64,000 nt of DNA from Halorubrum cibi (lineage in GTDB: Archaea > Halobacteriota > Halobacteria > Halobacteriales > Haloferacaceae), in NCBI RefSeq assembly GCF_900182635.1, contig NZ_FXTD01000002.1:287640-351639 (forward strand). The letters are read 5' to 3'. The notes beneath the pieces are model-generated. The model was not told the DNA's origin, searched no databases, and saw only the letters and a list, made by a program, of their open reading frames with translations. This document shows, piece after piece, positions 51,990 to 60,127 of the stretch. The translations under genes and the position numbers were made by a program. Each line of letters starts with the position of its first letter. Position 1 is the stretch's first letter.

Positions 51990-52901
51990 TCAGTAGTGCC
52001 AGGGGTAGTCGCCGAAGTCAGGGTCGCGCTTCTCGAGGAAGGCGTCTCTCCCCTCCTGGGCCTCCTCGGTCATGTACGCGAGCCGGGTCGCCTCGCCGGC
52101 GAACACCTGCTGGCCGACCATGCCGTCGTCGGTCATGTTGAACGCGTACTTCAGCATGCGCATCGCGGTCGGCGACTTGCTCGTCATCTCCTCTGCCCAC
52201 TCCAAGGCGACCTCCTCGAGTTCCTCGTGGGGGACCGCCTCGTTGGCCATCCCCATGTCGACGGCCTCCTCGGCGGAGTAGGTCTTCCCGCGGAAGAACA
52301 CCTCGCGAGCCTTCTTCTGGCCGACCTGCTTGGCCAGATAGGCGGAGCCGAACCCGCCGTCGAAGGAGGCCACGTCGGGGTCGGTCTGGAGGAACTTCGC
52401 GTGCTCGTCGCTCGCGAGCGTGAGGTCACAGACGACGTGGAGCGAGTGGCCGCCGCCGACCGCCCAGCCGGGGACGACCGCGACCACCGGCTTGGGCATG
52501 AACCGGATCAGTCGCTGGACCTCGAGGACGTGGAGCCGACCCGCCTTCGCCTCGCGCACGAGCGGGTCGTCCGCCTCGTCCGCCTCGTCGCCGTCGCGAT
52601 ACTCGTATCCGGAGCCGCCCCGCACGGACTGGTCGCCGCCGGCGCAGAACGCCCAGCCGCCGTCCGTCTCCGAGGGACCGTTACCCGTCAGGAGGACGCA
52701 GCCCACGTCGGCCCGCTTTCGGGCGTGATCGAGCGCGGCGTACAGCTCGTCGACGGTCCCCGGTCGAAAGGCGTTGCGGACCTCGGGGCGATCGAACGCG
52801 ATCCGGACGACCGGCGCGTCGCGGGCGCGGTGGTACGTCACGTCTTCGAACTCGTCCGTGACCGGTTCCCACGCGTCGGGGTCGAAGATATCCGAGACCA
52901 T
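51990..52901 (-). CDS. menB: 1,4-dihydroxy-2-naphthoyl-CoA synthase
   Basis: Crotonase-fold enzyme that closes the naphthoquinone ring of menaquinone. Marks: VVRIAFDRPEVRNAFRPGTV, the oxyanion-hole segment WAFCAGGDQSVRG, VVAVVPGWAVGGGHSLHVVC (MenB-specific), and the closing PDFGDYPWHY. At 303 residues it is slightly long because of an acidic insert near 103-112. The ATG at 52901 matches the family N-terminus VSDIFDPDAWEPV. Confidence 0.95.
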   Translation of the reverse strand: MVSDIFDPDAWEPVTDEFEDVTYHRARDAPVVRIAFDRPEVRNAFRPGTVDELYAALDHARKRADVGCVLLTGNGPSETDGGWAFCAGGDQSVRGGSGYEYRDGDEADEADDPLVREAKAGRLHVLEVQRLIRFMPKPVVAVVPGWAVGGGHSLHVVCDLTLASDEHAKFLQTDPDVASFDGGFGSAYLAKQVGQKKAREVFFRGKTYSAEEAVDMGMANEAVPHEELEEVALEWAEEMTSKSPTAMRMLKYAFNMTDDGMVGQQVFAGEATRLAYMTEEAQEGRDAFLEKRDPDFGDYPWHY

Positions 52902-53127
52902 GTCGGAGGGTCGGGCGGCGGCGACATAAACGGGGGCGAGTCGAGGCGGTCGATCTCGAAGACCGGCAATCCTTACGGCTATCGAGGACGCCCCCGATCG
53001 GCGGTATCGGTGGAGAACCAGGTCGAGCACCGAGTGTCCTCGGGTCTCGGTGGACTAGCGCGTCATCGGTACGGTCGGCGCTTGCTGGTGGCGCGAGGGT
53101 ATTGATCCTCGACCTCCTTGGATCGGC

Positions 53128-54153
53128 ATGAACCAGCGAAACGCGGGAGCCTCGCGGCGGTCGTTTCTGGCGGCCGCGGGCGGAACGGCGACGATCGGGC
53201 TCGCCGGATGTCTCGGCGGCGACGGCGGCGGACTCGACGAGCTGACCGTCGCGCACATGCCGATCTACCCGGACCTCCAGTGGTACGTGATGGAGGGTGA
53301 GGGGTACCTCGAGGACGTCGACGCCGAGGTCACCGGCGAGGAGTTCACCGACGGTCCAGCGATCGTCCAGGCGTTCGGGGGCGGCGACATCGACGTCGCG
53401 ATGTTCGGGATCGTGCCCGCGATGATCGTCATCGACCGCGGGATCCCCGCGCAGGTGACCGCGGCGAACGTCCGCGAGCCGATGGGGATCATGGCCGAGT
53501 CCTCGTTCCACGACGTCTTCGAGGCGGAGGGCGCGGAGGCGTTCGAGACGTGGGCGACGGAGCACGGTCGTCCCTTCCGGTTCGGCACGTTCCCACAGGG
53601 GAGCGTGCCGGACGTGTTGCTCCGGTACTGGCTCCGGGAGGTCGGCGTCGACCCCGAGACGAACGACGCCGTCGAGATCATCGAGATAGGCGGCGCGAGC
53701 GCGGTCTGGCAGGCGATCGCCAACGACGAGATCGACGGCACCTCGATCATGGAGCCGGTGCCGACGATCGCGGAGGCCGAGGACTCCTCCGTGGCGATGC
53801 TCCGGACCGCCGCGGAGATACTCCCCGGCCAGCCGGCCGCGGTCACCCTGATGAGCGACGAGGTCCGCGAGTCGCCGCTCGCCGCGCAGTTCCTCGAGGG
53901 GCACGTCCGCGCCACCGAGTTCATCGGCGCGGAGCCGGACGCAACCGCCCGACACGTCGAGGAGGGCATCGGGATGCCGGCCGACCGCGCCCGGCGCGCG
54001 CTCGACTCGCCGCTGTCGAACTTCGTCACGGACCCCGCCGAGATCACCGACGCGACGCCGGTGTTCTCCGAGTTCGCGGCGGACAACGGCCAGATCGACG
54101 AACGGCTCTCGAACGACGAGATATTCGATCTCGAGGTCTACGACTCGCTCTGA
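53128..54153 (+). CDS. ABC transporter substrate-binding lipoprotein (sulfonate/taurine/nitrate/thiamine-precursor class)
   Basis: An extracellular receptor of the NMT1/SsuA fold. The Tat signal SRRSFLAAAG (Arg10-Arg11) and lipobox LAGC (Cys28) point to a membrane-anchored lipoprotein. The binding protein core opens ELTVAHMPIYPDLQWYVMEG and has DVAMFGIVPAMIVI. It is the first gene of an ABC operon, followed by permease (TGATG overlap) and ATPase. Substrate could be a sulfonate or taurine, as a TauE exporter and sulfur genes follow downstream, but a pyrimidine or nitrate ligand cannot be excluded. Confidence 0.88.
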   Translation: MNQRNAGASRRSFLAAAGGTATIGLAGCLGGDGGGLDELTVAHMPIYPDLQWYVMEGEGYLEDVDAEVTGEEFTDGPAIVQAFGGGDIDVAMFGIVPAMIVIDRGIPAQVTAANVREPMGIMAESSFHDVFEAEGAEAFETWATEHGRPFRFGTFPQGSVPDVLLRYWLREVGVDPETNDAVEIIEIGGASAVWQAIANDEIDGTSIMEPVPTIAEAEDSSVAMLRTAAEILPGQPAAVTLMSDEVRESPLAAQFLEGHVRATEFIGAEPDATARHVEEGIGMPADRARRALDSPLSNFVTDPAEITDATPVFSEFAADNGQIDERLSNDEIFDLEVYDSL

Positions 54154-54965
54154 TGGCCACGGACACCTCGGGACGGCTCGACGGGAGGGACGACACGGGG
54201 GCGTACGCCGGCCTCGGTCTCGCCGATCCGATGCGGCTGCTCCGCGGCGTCGCGGGGGTCGTCGGCTTCCTCGTGCTCTGGTATCTCGTCTCGCTCACGC
54301 AGCCGGCGTACGTGTTGCCCTCGCCCGCGGCGGTTGGGGCCCGGTTCATCGAGGAGTTCGCCTCGGGTACGATGACCGCGGCGCTGGCGTCGAGCGTCCG
54401 CCACTGGCTTCCCGGTACGGTGGTTGGGACCGGGCTCGGCGTCGGTGCCGGCGTCGCCTTCTCCTGGAGCGGGTTCCTGGACGACCTGACCGCGCCGCTC
54501 GTTCGAACCCTCCGGCCGGTCCCGCCGCTCGCGCTGATCGGGTTCGCGATCGCGTGGTTCGGGATCAACGACGCCGGCGCGGCGTTTATCATCGCCGTCG
54601 GCGCGTTCTGGATCAACTTCTACGCGGCCTACGGCGCGGTCGAGGGCGTCTCCGAGGACCTGATCGACGTGGGGCGGACGCTCGGGATCCGCGGCGACCT
54701 CGACATGGTCAGGTCGGTCGTCCTCCCGGCCGCGCTGCCGGGGATCACGATCGGGATCCGGACCGGCCTCGGTCGGTGCTGGATGCTCGTGGTCGCCGCC
54801 GAGATCTTCGGCGTGCCGGGCGTGGGGCGAGAGATACTGCGCGCGAGCAATAACCTGCTCGTCGACAAGGTGATCGCGTACATCCTCGTGTTGAGCCTGC
54901 TGTACCTCCTCGTCGACGTGGCGTTCCGCGCGATCCAACGCCGGGTGTTGACATGGCAGGCGTGA
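54153..54965 (+). CDS. ABC transporter permease (SsuC-like)
   Basis: A 270-residue membrane permease. Six helices are visible, with the EAA loop VGRTLGIRGDLDMVRSVVLP followed by AALPGITIGIRTGLG typical of the SsuC/TauC/ThiX class. Its ATG overlaps the stop of the receptor gene (TGATG) and its 3' end overlaps the ATPase gene by 13 bp. Confidence 0.9.
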   Translation: MATDTSGRLDGRDDTGAYAGLGLADPMRLLRGVAGVVGFLVLWYLVSLTQPAYVLPSPAAVGARFIEEFASGTMTAALASSVRHWLPGTVVGTGLGVGAGVAFSWSGFLDDLTAPLVRTLRPVPPLALIGFAIAWFGINDAGAAFIIAVGAFWINFYAAYGAVEGVSEDLIDVGRTLGIRGDLDMVRSVVLPAALPGITIGIRTGLGRCWMLVVAAEIFGVPGVGREILRASNNLLVDKVIAYILVLSLLYLLVDVAFRAIQRRVLTWQA

Positions 54966-55753
54966 ACGGGGAGCCGGCAGCGGTCAGCGCGGACGACGAT
55001 CCGGGCGTGGTCGTCGACCGAGTCGGCAAGACCTACGATGGCGACGGCGACCCGGTCCGCGCGCTCGACGACGTCTCCTTTTCCGTCCAGGAGGGGGAGT
55101 TCGTCTGTCTCGTCGGTCCCTCCGGCTGCGGGAAGACGACGCTGTTCCGGGTCATCGCCGGACTCGCCGACGCCACGGACGGCGAGGTTCGACTCGGCGG
55201 GACCCCGGTGACGGGTCCGACGACCGACATGGGCGTCGTCTTCCAAGAGTACCACCTGTTCCCGTGGCTTACCGTCGAAGAGAACGTCGGATTCGGGCTG
55301 GAGCGGAGCGATCCGTCCGGAGGAGCCGCCGAACGCGCGGCGCGGGTCGACGAGATGCTCGACCTCGTCGGGCTGACGGAGTTTCGCGACTCGTATCCGA
55401 AGTCGCTATCGGGCGGGATGAAACAGCGCGTCGCCATCGCGCGGGCGCTCGCGGTCGATCCACACCTCCTGTTGATGGACGAGCCGTTCGGCGCGGTCGA
55501 CGCGCAGACCCGCGAGATGCTTCAACGCGAGCTGCTCGACGTGTGGGCGTCGACGGGGAAGACCGTCCTCTTCGTCACTCACGACGTCGCCGAGGCGGTG
55601 ACGCTGGCGGACCGGATCGTGGTAATGGCCGCCGAGCCGGGTCGCGTCCGCGAGGTCGTCGACGTGGACGTCGACCGACCGCGCGAGCGCGGCGATCCGG
55701 CCTTCGGCGAGCACGTCGCCCGCGTGCGAGAGTTGATCGGCGCGCGTCCCTGA
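54953..55753 (+). CDS. ABC transporter ATP-binding protein (SsuB-like)
   Basis: A 266-residue ATPase powering the importer. Walker A GPSGCGKTTLFR, Q-loop VFQEYHLFPWLTVEENV, signature SLSGGMKQRVAIARALAVDP and Walker B LLLMDEPFGAVDAQTRE are all present, and the pattern FPWLTV is typical of the SsuB/TauB/NrtD group. The ATG at 54953 overlaps the permease by 13 bp. Confidence 0.94.
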   Translation: MAGVNGEPAAVSADDDPGVVVDRVGKTYDGDGDPVRALDDVSFSVQEGEFVCLVGPSGCGKTTLFRVIAGLADATDGEVRLGGTPVTGPTTDMGVVFQEYHLFPWLTVEENVGFGLERSDPSGGAAERAARVDEMLDLVGLTEFRDSYPKSLSGGMKQRVAIARALAVDPHLLLMDEPFGAVDAQTREMLQRELLDVWASTGKTVLFVTHDVAEAVTLADRIVVMAAEPGRVREVVDVDVDRPRERGDPAFGEHVARVRELIGARP

Positions 55754-55810
55754 CGGCGCACGTCCCTGATCGACCCGCTCTCACCCGTCCCTCGCTTCCT
55801 CGTCACGGAG

Positions 55811-55972
55811 TCACTCCTCGAAGGCGTCTCGCAAGTCGTCGGCGTGGCTCCGGAGCACCGAGACGGTCGCGTCGGCGTCGGCGTACCCCTGCTCGTACTG
55901 GTCGAACGTCGCGTCCGCCTCCTCGAGGAACCGGTCGACCGCGGTCGCGAGATCGGTCTCGTCGTCGGTCAT
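55811..55972 (-). CDS. Small acidic helical protein
   Basis: A 53-residue protein (TDDETDLATAVDRFLEEADA, then two more helices) without recognised domains. A GATATAAC box lies 26 bp before the ATG on the minus strand (55998-56004), the leaderless spacing, which supports it as a real gene. It converges with the ABC operon and faces the universal-stress gene across a divergent promoter region. Confidence 0.55.
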   Translation of the reverse strand: MTDDETDLATAVDRFLEEADATFDQYEQGYADADATVSVLRSHADDLRDAFEE

Positions 55973-56025
55973 GTCCGGAGGATGTGCCGCCGTCGGGTTA
56001 TATCGCTCGACGATCCGACCGCGGG

Positions 56026-56056
56026 TTTTATCTCCGGACCCGAGTATTGTACGGTA
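56026..56056 (+). promoter_or_regulatory. Promoter and TATTGTA site of the universal-stress gene
   Basis: TTTTATC (56026-56032) is followed by TATTGTACGGTA at 56045-56056, an imperfect palindrome that reaches the ATG of a mini-ORF at 56056. The same half-site occurs before three nearby sulfur/redox genes. Confidence 0.55.
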
Positions 56057-56121
56057 TGGAGAATACTGCTCGGGCGAGCGGGACGACGGAACGGACGTGC
56101 GGACGGGAGGGGGACCGATGA
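56056..56121 (+). CDS. 21-codon leader ORF overlapping the universal-stress gene
   Basis: A short frame (starts MENTARASGTT) placed exactly where a leaderless transcript would start. Its TGA overlaps the next ATG (ATGA, 56118-56121), and a GGGAGGGGG stretch inside its end can serve as ribosome-binding site for the stress protein. Peptide function unknown. Confidence 0.35.
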   Translation: MENTARASGTTERTCGREGDR

Positions 56122-56969
56122 CCGGGAAGTCGGCCGTGCTGGCGACCGACCTCTCGACGGCGAGCGAGACGATGATCGAGTCGGAGACGGGGTTGAACTG
56201 TCTCTCGCGGATCGGCGTCGACCGGATCCACCTCGTGACGGTGGTCCCCGCTAACGTCCACTCCGGGATGCCCGGCATCGACTTCGAGAAACGGCGGAAG
56301 CGCGGGCTTCGCCGCTACCGGGAGACGGTCGAGGCGGCCGGGTTCGACGTCGAGACCCACGTGGTTCGAGGGACCCCTCACCGACGGATCAACGGGATCG
56401 CGGGCGCCGTCGGCGCCGATCTGATCCTCGTCGGCTCCCGCGGGAAGAGCCCGCTCGAGAATCGCGTCATCGGGTCGACGGCGCGGAACCTCGCCCGGAC
56501 CACGGTGGTGCCGCTTCTCGTCGACCGGATCGAACGCGGCGTCGACGACCCCGAGACGGTGCGACGACACCTGTTCAAGCGGACGCTGTTCGCCACCGAC
56601 TTCTCGGAGAACGCCGAACGTGCCTTCGAGACGTTCGAGTACCTCCGGCACGCGACCGAGGAGGTCACGCTGGTCCACGTGCGGTCGCCGAAGGACGACA
56701 CCGGCGACGAGGGCGACGTGGAGGCGCGGCTCGGCGAGCTCGAGGACCGCCTCGATTCGTGGGGGCTCGAGGCTCGGACCGACGTCAGGCGGGGCGACCC
56801 CGCAGCGGAGATCCTCGCCGCGGAGCGCGAACACGAGCCGAGCACGCTGCTCCTCGGATCGCGCGGCCGGAGCCGCCTGCGGCGGCTGCTCTTAGGCAGC
56901 GTGAGCGAGGAGGTCGTCGTGAACGCGACCGGCAACGTCTTCTTGGTGCCGCCGCCGCGGTCGGCCTGA
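56118..56969 (+). CDS. Two-domain universal stress protein
   Basis: A 283-residue tandem UspA protein. Domain one (1-145) and domain two (150-283) each have the ATP-loop pattern: VGSRGKSPLENRVIGSTARN and LGSRGRSRLRRLLLGSVSEE. Opening strands are AVLATDLSTASE and TLFATDFSENAE. Such tandem Usps respond to redox or nutrient stress. It lies between the ABC operon and the TrmB-like regulator, and its promoter carries a TATTGTA site. Confidence 0.9.
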   Translation: MTGKSAVLATDLSTASETMIESETGLNCLSRIGVDRIHLVTVVPANVHSGMPGIDFEKRRKRGLRRYRETVEAAGFDVETHVVRGTPHRRINGIAGAVGADLILVGSRGKSPLENRVIGSTARNLARTTVVPLLVDRIERGVDDPETVRRHLFKRTLFATDFSENAERAFETFEYLRHATEEVTLVHVRSPKDDTGDEGDVEARLGELEDRLDSWGLEARTDVRRGDPAAEILAAEREHEPSTLLLGSRGRSRLRRLLLGSVSEEVVVNATGNVFLVPPPRSA

Positions 56970-57014
56970 CCTCACGGCGGCGAATATCGGCGCGTCCGAG
57001 TCTCTCGTGCGGAA

Positions 57015-57033
57015 TTGTGTGTTACATACACAA
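57015..57033 (+). promoter_or_regulatory. Palindrome ahead of the TrmB-like regulator
   Basis: TTGTGTGTTACATACACAA has 6-bp arms and sits just before a TTTTAC TATA-like element (57037-57042) of the regulator gene at 57072. It is a plausible autoregulatory operator. Confidence 0.5.
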
Positions 57034-57071
57034 GCCTTTTACGTACACCCGTCGTAGTCGTGGGTAATACC

Positions 57072-57470
57072 ATGCCAGACTCGTTGGCCGAACAGCTCCG
57101 GAGCGACATGGAGTGTGAGGGGTTACTGGAGTGTTTCCACGGGCTCAAACCGTTGGACCGAGAGTGTTTCCAGGTACTCGTCGAGAGCGAAGAGCCGCTG
57201 ACGATCGACGAGATCGGCGAGGCCGTCGATCGGGAGCGCTCGACCGCCTACCGCGCGGTCCAGCGGCTCCTCCAGACCGGATTCATCAGCAAGGAACAGA
57301 TCAACTACGAACAGGGCGGTTACTACCACGTCTACCAGCCGACCGATCCCGAGAAGATATCGGGTGAGATGCAACGGATGTTGAACGACTGGTACGCGAA
57401 GATGGGCCAACTCATCCAGGAGTTCGAGGACAAGTACGAGGGCGCCGAGTCGGTGACCGCCTCGACCTGA
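57072..57470 (+). CDS. TrmB-like winged-helix regulator
   Basis: A 132-residue DNA-binding protein. The winged-helix part (about 25-95) reads LDRECFQVLVESEEPLTIDE, IGEAVDRERSTAYRAVQRL and LLQTGFISKEQ; a C-terminal helix (MQRMLNDWYAKMGQLIQEFE) likely dimerises. Three cysteines (Cys15, Cys21, Cys32) lie in or just before the first helix, so it may sense redox state or bind a metal or persulfide. It sits inside the sulfur-related cluster, which makes it the best candidate for its local regulator. Confidence 0.85.
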   Translation: MPDSLAEQLRSDMECEGLLECFHGLKPLDRECFQVLVESEEPLTIDEIGEAVDRERSTAYRAVQRLLQTGFISKEQINYEQGGYYHVYQPTDPEKISGEMQRMLNDWYAKMGQLIQEFEDKYEGAESVTAST

Positions 57471-57675
57471 TCGGAACGAGCTACCTCGAACGGATCGAAC
57501 TCGGTGAAACAGCTCCGTTGAGGTCCGCAATCAGAGATCCATTCTGACCCGGCGGTGGTCAGTACGGTCACCTTTCTCATCGTCGGGTGCCCTCATCCAC
57601 TGCGTTCGCTTCGGGAACCACTTCTCAAAAACAACCTGGAGAAAAAGCCGACTCCGCCGTCGAACCGACCGTGAC

Positions 57676-58026
57676 TCACCCGACCGTCACGACCCGATCC
57701 GCGGTCGTCACGACCTCGAGGAGGTCGTTCATCGTCGAGACCGGACAGACATCGCTTCCGTCGCGCTTCCGCATCTCCAGACACGTCCCGCACGCGAGCA
57801 GCTCCCCACCGGCCTCGTCGAACGCCTCCATGCGCTCTCGTACGTCGAACTGGTCGTCTTCGATCTCCTCGGCTTCGACGCCTTCACCGAGGAGGAAGGC
57901 CGAGACGTCCCGTCCGTCCTCTACCGCGGTGATACCGAGCCGGAACGCGTTCCACGCCCGCTCGGGATCGGCGGTCTCGAGGACGATACCCAACTGGTCC
58001 ACGTCGTCGTCCGGTGTGTCGGACAT
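57676..58026 (-). CDS. DsrE family sulfur-handling protein
   Basis: A 116-residue DsrE/DsrF-like protein, a group that carries sulfane sulfur on cysteine. The core reads LGIVLETADPERAWNAFRLG, then LACGTCLEMRKRDG and VCPVSTMNDLLEVV; the CGTC pair and the Cys before Pro are likely sulfur-binding. The ATG at 58026 follows a TATA-like AAATAAG complement about 28 bp upstream, with the palindrome TATTGTACAATA between them. Start by homology is the same. Confidence 0.88.
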   Translation of the reverse strand: MSDTPDDDVDQLGIVLETADPERAWNAFRLGITAVEDGRDVSAFLLGEGVEAEEIEDDQFDVRERMEAFDEAGGELLACGTCLEMRKRDGSDVCPVSTMNDLLEVVTTADRVVTVG

Positions 58027-58027
58027 G

Positions 58028-58039
58028 TATTGTACAATA
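58028..58039. promoter_or_regulatory. Perfect palindrome TATTGTACAATA at the DsrE start
   Basis: The 12-bp perfect palindrome ends 2 bp before the ATG of the DsrE gene, between TATA-like box (58051-58057, minus strand) and start codon. A bound protein would block transcription initiation. Confidence 0.6.
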
Positions 58040-58206
58040 TAACCAATACCAAATAAGACTATCGTCACACCGAGATCGGACGGCGCACGCCACGATCGGA
58101 CGCCGCCGCGTCGCTCTCGAACGGCGGTTCGAGGAGACGGTGACGGCCGCGAAAACGCGACGAGCACCGGATCGAATCGGCAGATTCCGGCTCGGCGGAT
58201 CCCGGC

Positions 58207-58431
58207 TCAGCGGCGGCGGAGCGCGTAGGCCGCGTAGCCGACCGCGGCGAGCAGCCCGGTGAAGAGCAGGCTCCCGGTCGCGGCGGGCGTGGTCGTGACG
58301 TACTCGCCGAACGGGTCGGTGAGCGCGATCACGCCCACGGTGAGGCCGACCCCGATCAGGATCGTCACCGCGCCGAACGCCTTGAACGCCGCGTCGAGGT
58401 CGATGCGCGGGGAACGCGATGAGTGACTCAT
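58207..58431 (-). CDS. Small two-helix membrane protein
   Basis: A 74-residue protein with a polar start (SHSSRSPRIDLDAAFKAFGA) and two hydrophobic helices (VTILIGVGLTVGVIALTDPF; TGSLLFTGLLAAVGYAAYAL) ending in RRR. Family not recognised. Its place between DsrE and TauE genes suggests a membrane partner of the sulfur system, but that is guesswork. Confidence 0.65.
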   Translation of the reverse strand: MSHSSRSPRIDLDAAFKAFGAVTILIGVGLTVGVIALTDPFGEYVTTTPAATGSLLFTGLLAAVGYAAYALRRR

Positions 58432-58773
58432 GCCCTAGAGTACGCGTTCCGTACATAAATGGACGGGTGCGGATTCTCACGCGCGGGGAACGCGTTCGGC
58501 GCGAGATCAGGTGGAGTCGTGTTATGAAGTCCCACTGAAACACCACGCCCGATCGAGAAACGGTCGTCGTGAGCGACGACGGGAGTCCGCTCACGACCCG
58601 GACGATGGTCTGCGATGAGGAGCCGCATCCGAGTCGGCGGATCGTCACCGCCGATCCGGATCATCGAAAATAATATGAGTTGGTTATCCATCGTTCCCCG
58701 TCTCTCACGCGAATATAGTATTGTATAACTAACCCAAAACCGTTATATCTCCCTGTCGGCTACCTTCGGGTAC
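58432..58773. other. Gene-free stretch before the TauE cluster
   Basis: About 340 bp without a convincing gene. Short frames here lack a good start or family resemblance. The last 60 bp form the promoter of the TauE unit and are AT-rich. A stretch near 58660-58690 is also AT-rich, and I see no further structure. Confidence 0.5.
58719..58748 (+). promoter_or_regulatory. Promoter of the DUF7512-TauE unit with TATTGTA site
   Basis: TATTGTATAAC at 58719-58729, then CCAAAACCGTTATAT with TTATAT at 58743-58748, about 28 bp before the ATG at 58774. The block CCAAAACCGTTAT is shared with the thioredoxin promoter (60143-60155). Confidence 0.6.
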
Positions 58774-58839
58774 ATGACCGACATCGATCGATCGACTCGG
58801 CACGGAAGACGGGCGTCGGGAGACGGTGGGAGCCGATGA
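58774..58839 (+). CDS. 21-codon leader ORF of the TauE unit
   Basis: A short frame (starts MTDIDRSTRHG) at the leaderless start position of the TauE promoter. Its TGA overlaps the next ATG as ATGA (58836-58839). The same size and geometry as the leader before the universal-stress gene. Function unknown. Confidence 0.35.
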   Translation: MTDIDRSTRHGRRASGDGGSR

Positions 58840-58997
58840 CCGGTACGGAACTCCTCACGGGCGCGTCGCCCTCGATACAGGCACTCGCGGTGATCGGGGT
58901 CGTCCTCCTCGAAGCGATCGTCCTCTACGTCGGGTACGGGGCCGTCGAGGAAGCGGTCGGGTCAGCCGTCCTGGATCGGCTCGCAAACGGGAGATGA
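58836..58997 (+). CDS. DUF7512-like small membrane protein coupled to the TauE exporter
   Basis: A 53-residue protein with one membrane helix (IQALAVIGVVLLEAIVLYVG) and the ending YGAVEEAVGSAVLDRLANGR. It resembles the DUF7512 mini-proteins that in haloarchaea sit next to TauE/SafE exporters (recognised from memory). It overlaps the leader ORF at its start and the exporter at its end, each by ATGA. It is shorter than the usual gene-finding cutoff. Confidence 0.65.
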   Translation: MTGTELLTGASPSIQALAVIGVVLLEAIVLYVGYGAVEEAVGSAVLDRLANGR

Positions 58998-60082
58998 TCG
59001 GCTCGTTCGCGGCGACCGAGCTACTCGGTCTCGCCCCGGAGATGATCGGCCTGTTCGTCGCCTTCGGCTTCATGGTCGGCGTGTTCTTCGGGTTCTTCGG
59101 GATGGGTGGCTCGTTCCTCGTCACGCCCGCGCTCCTGATCTTGGGGTACCCGGCCCCGGTCGCCATCGGCAGCTCGATGGCGTTCGTGTTCGGGACCGCG
59201 GCGATCGCGACGCTGAAACACCACGACGCCGGGCAGGTCGACTACAAGCTCGGCGCGCTGATGTTCGTCGGGATCACCCTCGGCATCGAACTCGGGAGCC
59301 GGCTCGTCTTCGGGCTCGAGGTGTTGGGGATCGCCAACGTCGTCGTCGGCGTGGCGTACGTGCTCCTGCTCGCGGCGATAGGCGTGTTGTTCACGCGGAG
59401 CGCGCTCGACACCGACGACGAAGACGCCGGAGACAACGGCGAGGTCGGCGACGGAGGCGAGGACGGAGACGATGATGAGGCCGAAGACGACGAGGACGAG
59501 GTTCCGGCGATAGCCCGGAAGATCCAGTCGTACGAGATCCCGCCGATGGTCACCCTCGCGGACGGCAGTCGGGCGTCGCTGTGGACGATCTCCGGCGTCG
59601 GCGGCGGCGTCGGGCTCGTCTCCGGGTTCCTCGGCGTCGGCGGCGGGTTCGTCCGCATGCCCGCGATCTACTACGTGATCGGCACGTCGCTCGCGGCCGC
59701 GGTCGGGACCAGCCTCTTCGGTGGACTCATGTCCGGGGCGGTGGGCGCGTTCACTTACGGTCGCGCGGGCGTGATCGACCTCGGGATCGTCACGGCGCTG
59801 CTCACGGGCAGCGCGCTCGGTGCGCGGATCGGCTCGAGCGCGACCGCCTACGTCGACGAGGAGGACGTGACCATCTACTTCGGGCTCATGCTGCTCGTCG
59901 CCAGCGCCGCCGTCGGGATCGGAGAGCTCTCCGCGTGGCTTTCGATGCCGATCCTCGACCGACTCAGCTTCGTCCTGCTGATCGGGTCCGCGCTGCTCGT
60001 CTGTGCGGTCATCCTCTATCACGGCGCGCTCGCGGTGCGGCGAACCCGCGGCGTCCCCGGTTCGGCCCGGAGCGGCGAGTGA
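58994..60082 (+). CDS. TauE/SafE family sulfite/organosulfur exporter
   Basis: A 362-residue membrane exporter of the TauE/SafE family with two homologous halves of about four helices. Half-motifs: FGFFGMGGSFLVTPALLILG and VSGFLGVGGGFVRMPAIYYV, both with the family G-x-G-G-G core. An acidic loop (about 140-170) lies in between. It is expected to move sulfite, sulfonate or similar anions. The ATG at 58994 is preferred because it overlaps the previous stop (ATGA) and gives the family N-terminus; a longer open frame upstream is antiphase to the small gene. Confidence 0.9.
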   Translation: MIGSFAATELLGLAPEMIGLFVAFGFMVGVFFGFFGMGGSFLVTPALLILGYPAPVAIGSSMAFVFGTAAIATLKHHDAGQVDYKLGALMFVGITLGIELGSRLVFGLEVLGIANVVVGVAYVLLLAAIGVLFTRSALDTDDEDAGDNGEVGDGGEDGDDDEAEDDEDEVPAIARKIQSYEIPPMVTLADGSRASLWTISGVGGGVGLVSGFLGVGGGFVRMPAIYYVIGTSLAAAVGTSLFGGLMSGAVGAFTYGRAGVIDLGIVTALLTGSALGARIGSSATAYVDEEDVTIYFGLMLLVASAAVGIGELSAWLSMPILDRLSFVLLIGSALLVCAVILYHGALAVRRTRGVPGSARSGE

Positions 60083-60127
60083 GCGATCGTCCAGTAGCGG
60101 GCGCACCGTCCCTTTCTCCGACGGGAG

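Noticed and set aside
57471..57675. Hidden gene between regulator and DsrE
   Set aside because: Only short frames without starts or resemblance; I see nothing beyond a possible transcription end.
58560..58676. Possible 36-residue frame (VSDDGSPLTTRTMVCDEEPH)
   Set aside because: No ATG with promoter spacing, and a stop lies directly upstream; only composition keeps it open.
58826..58993. Longer N-terminus for the TauE exporter
   Set aside because: The extension is Arg/Gly-rich, overlaps the small membrane-protein gene in another frame, and lacks a membrane-protein start; the ATGA overlap at 58994 is better.
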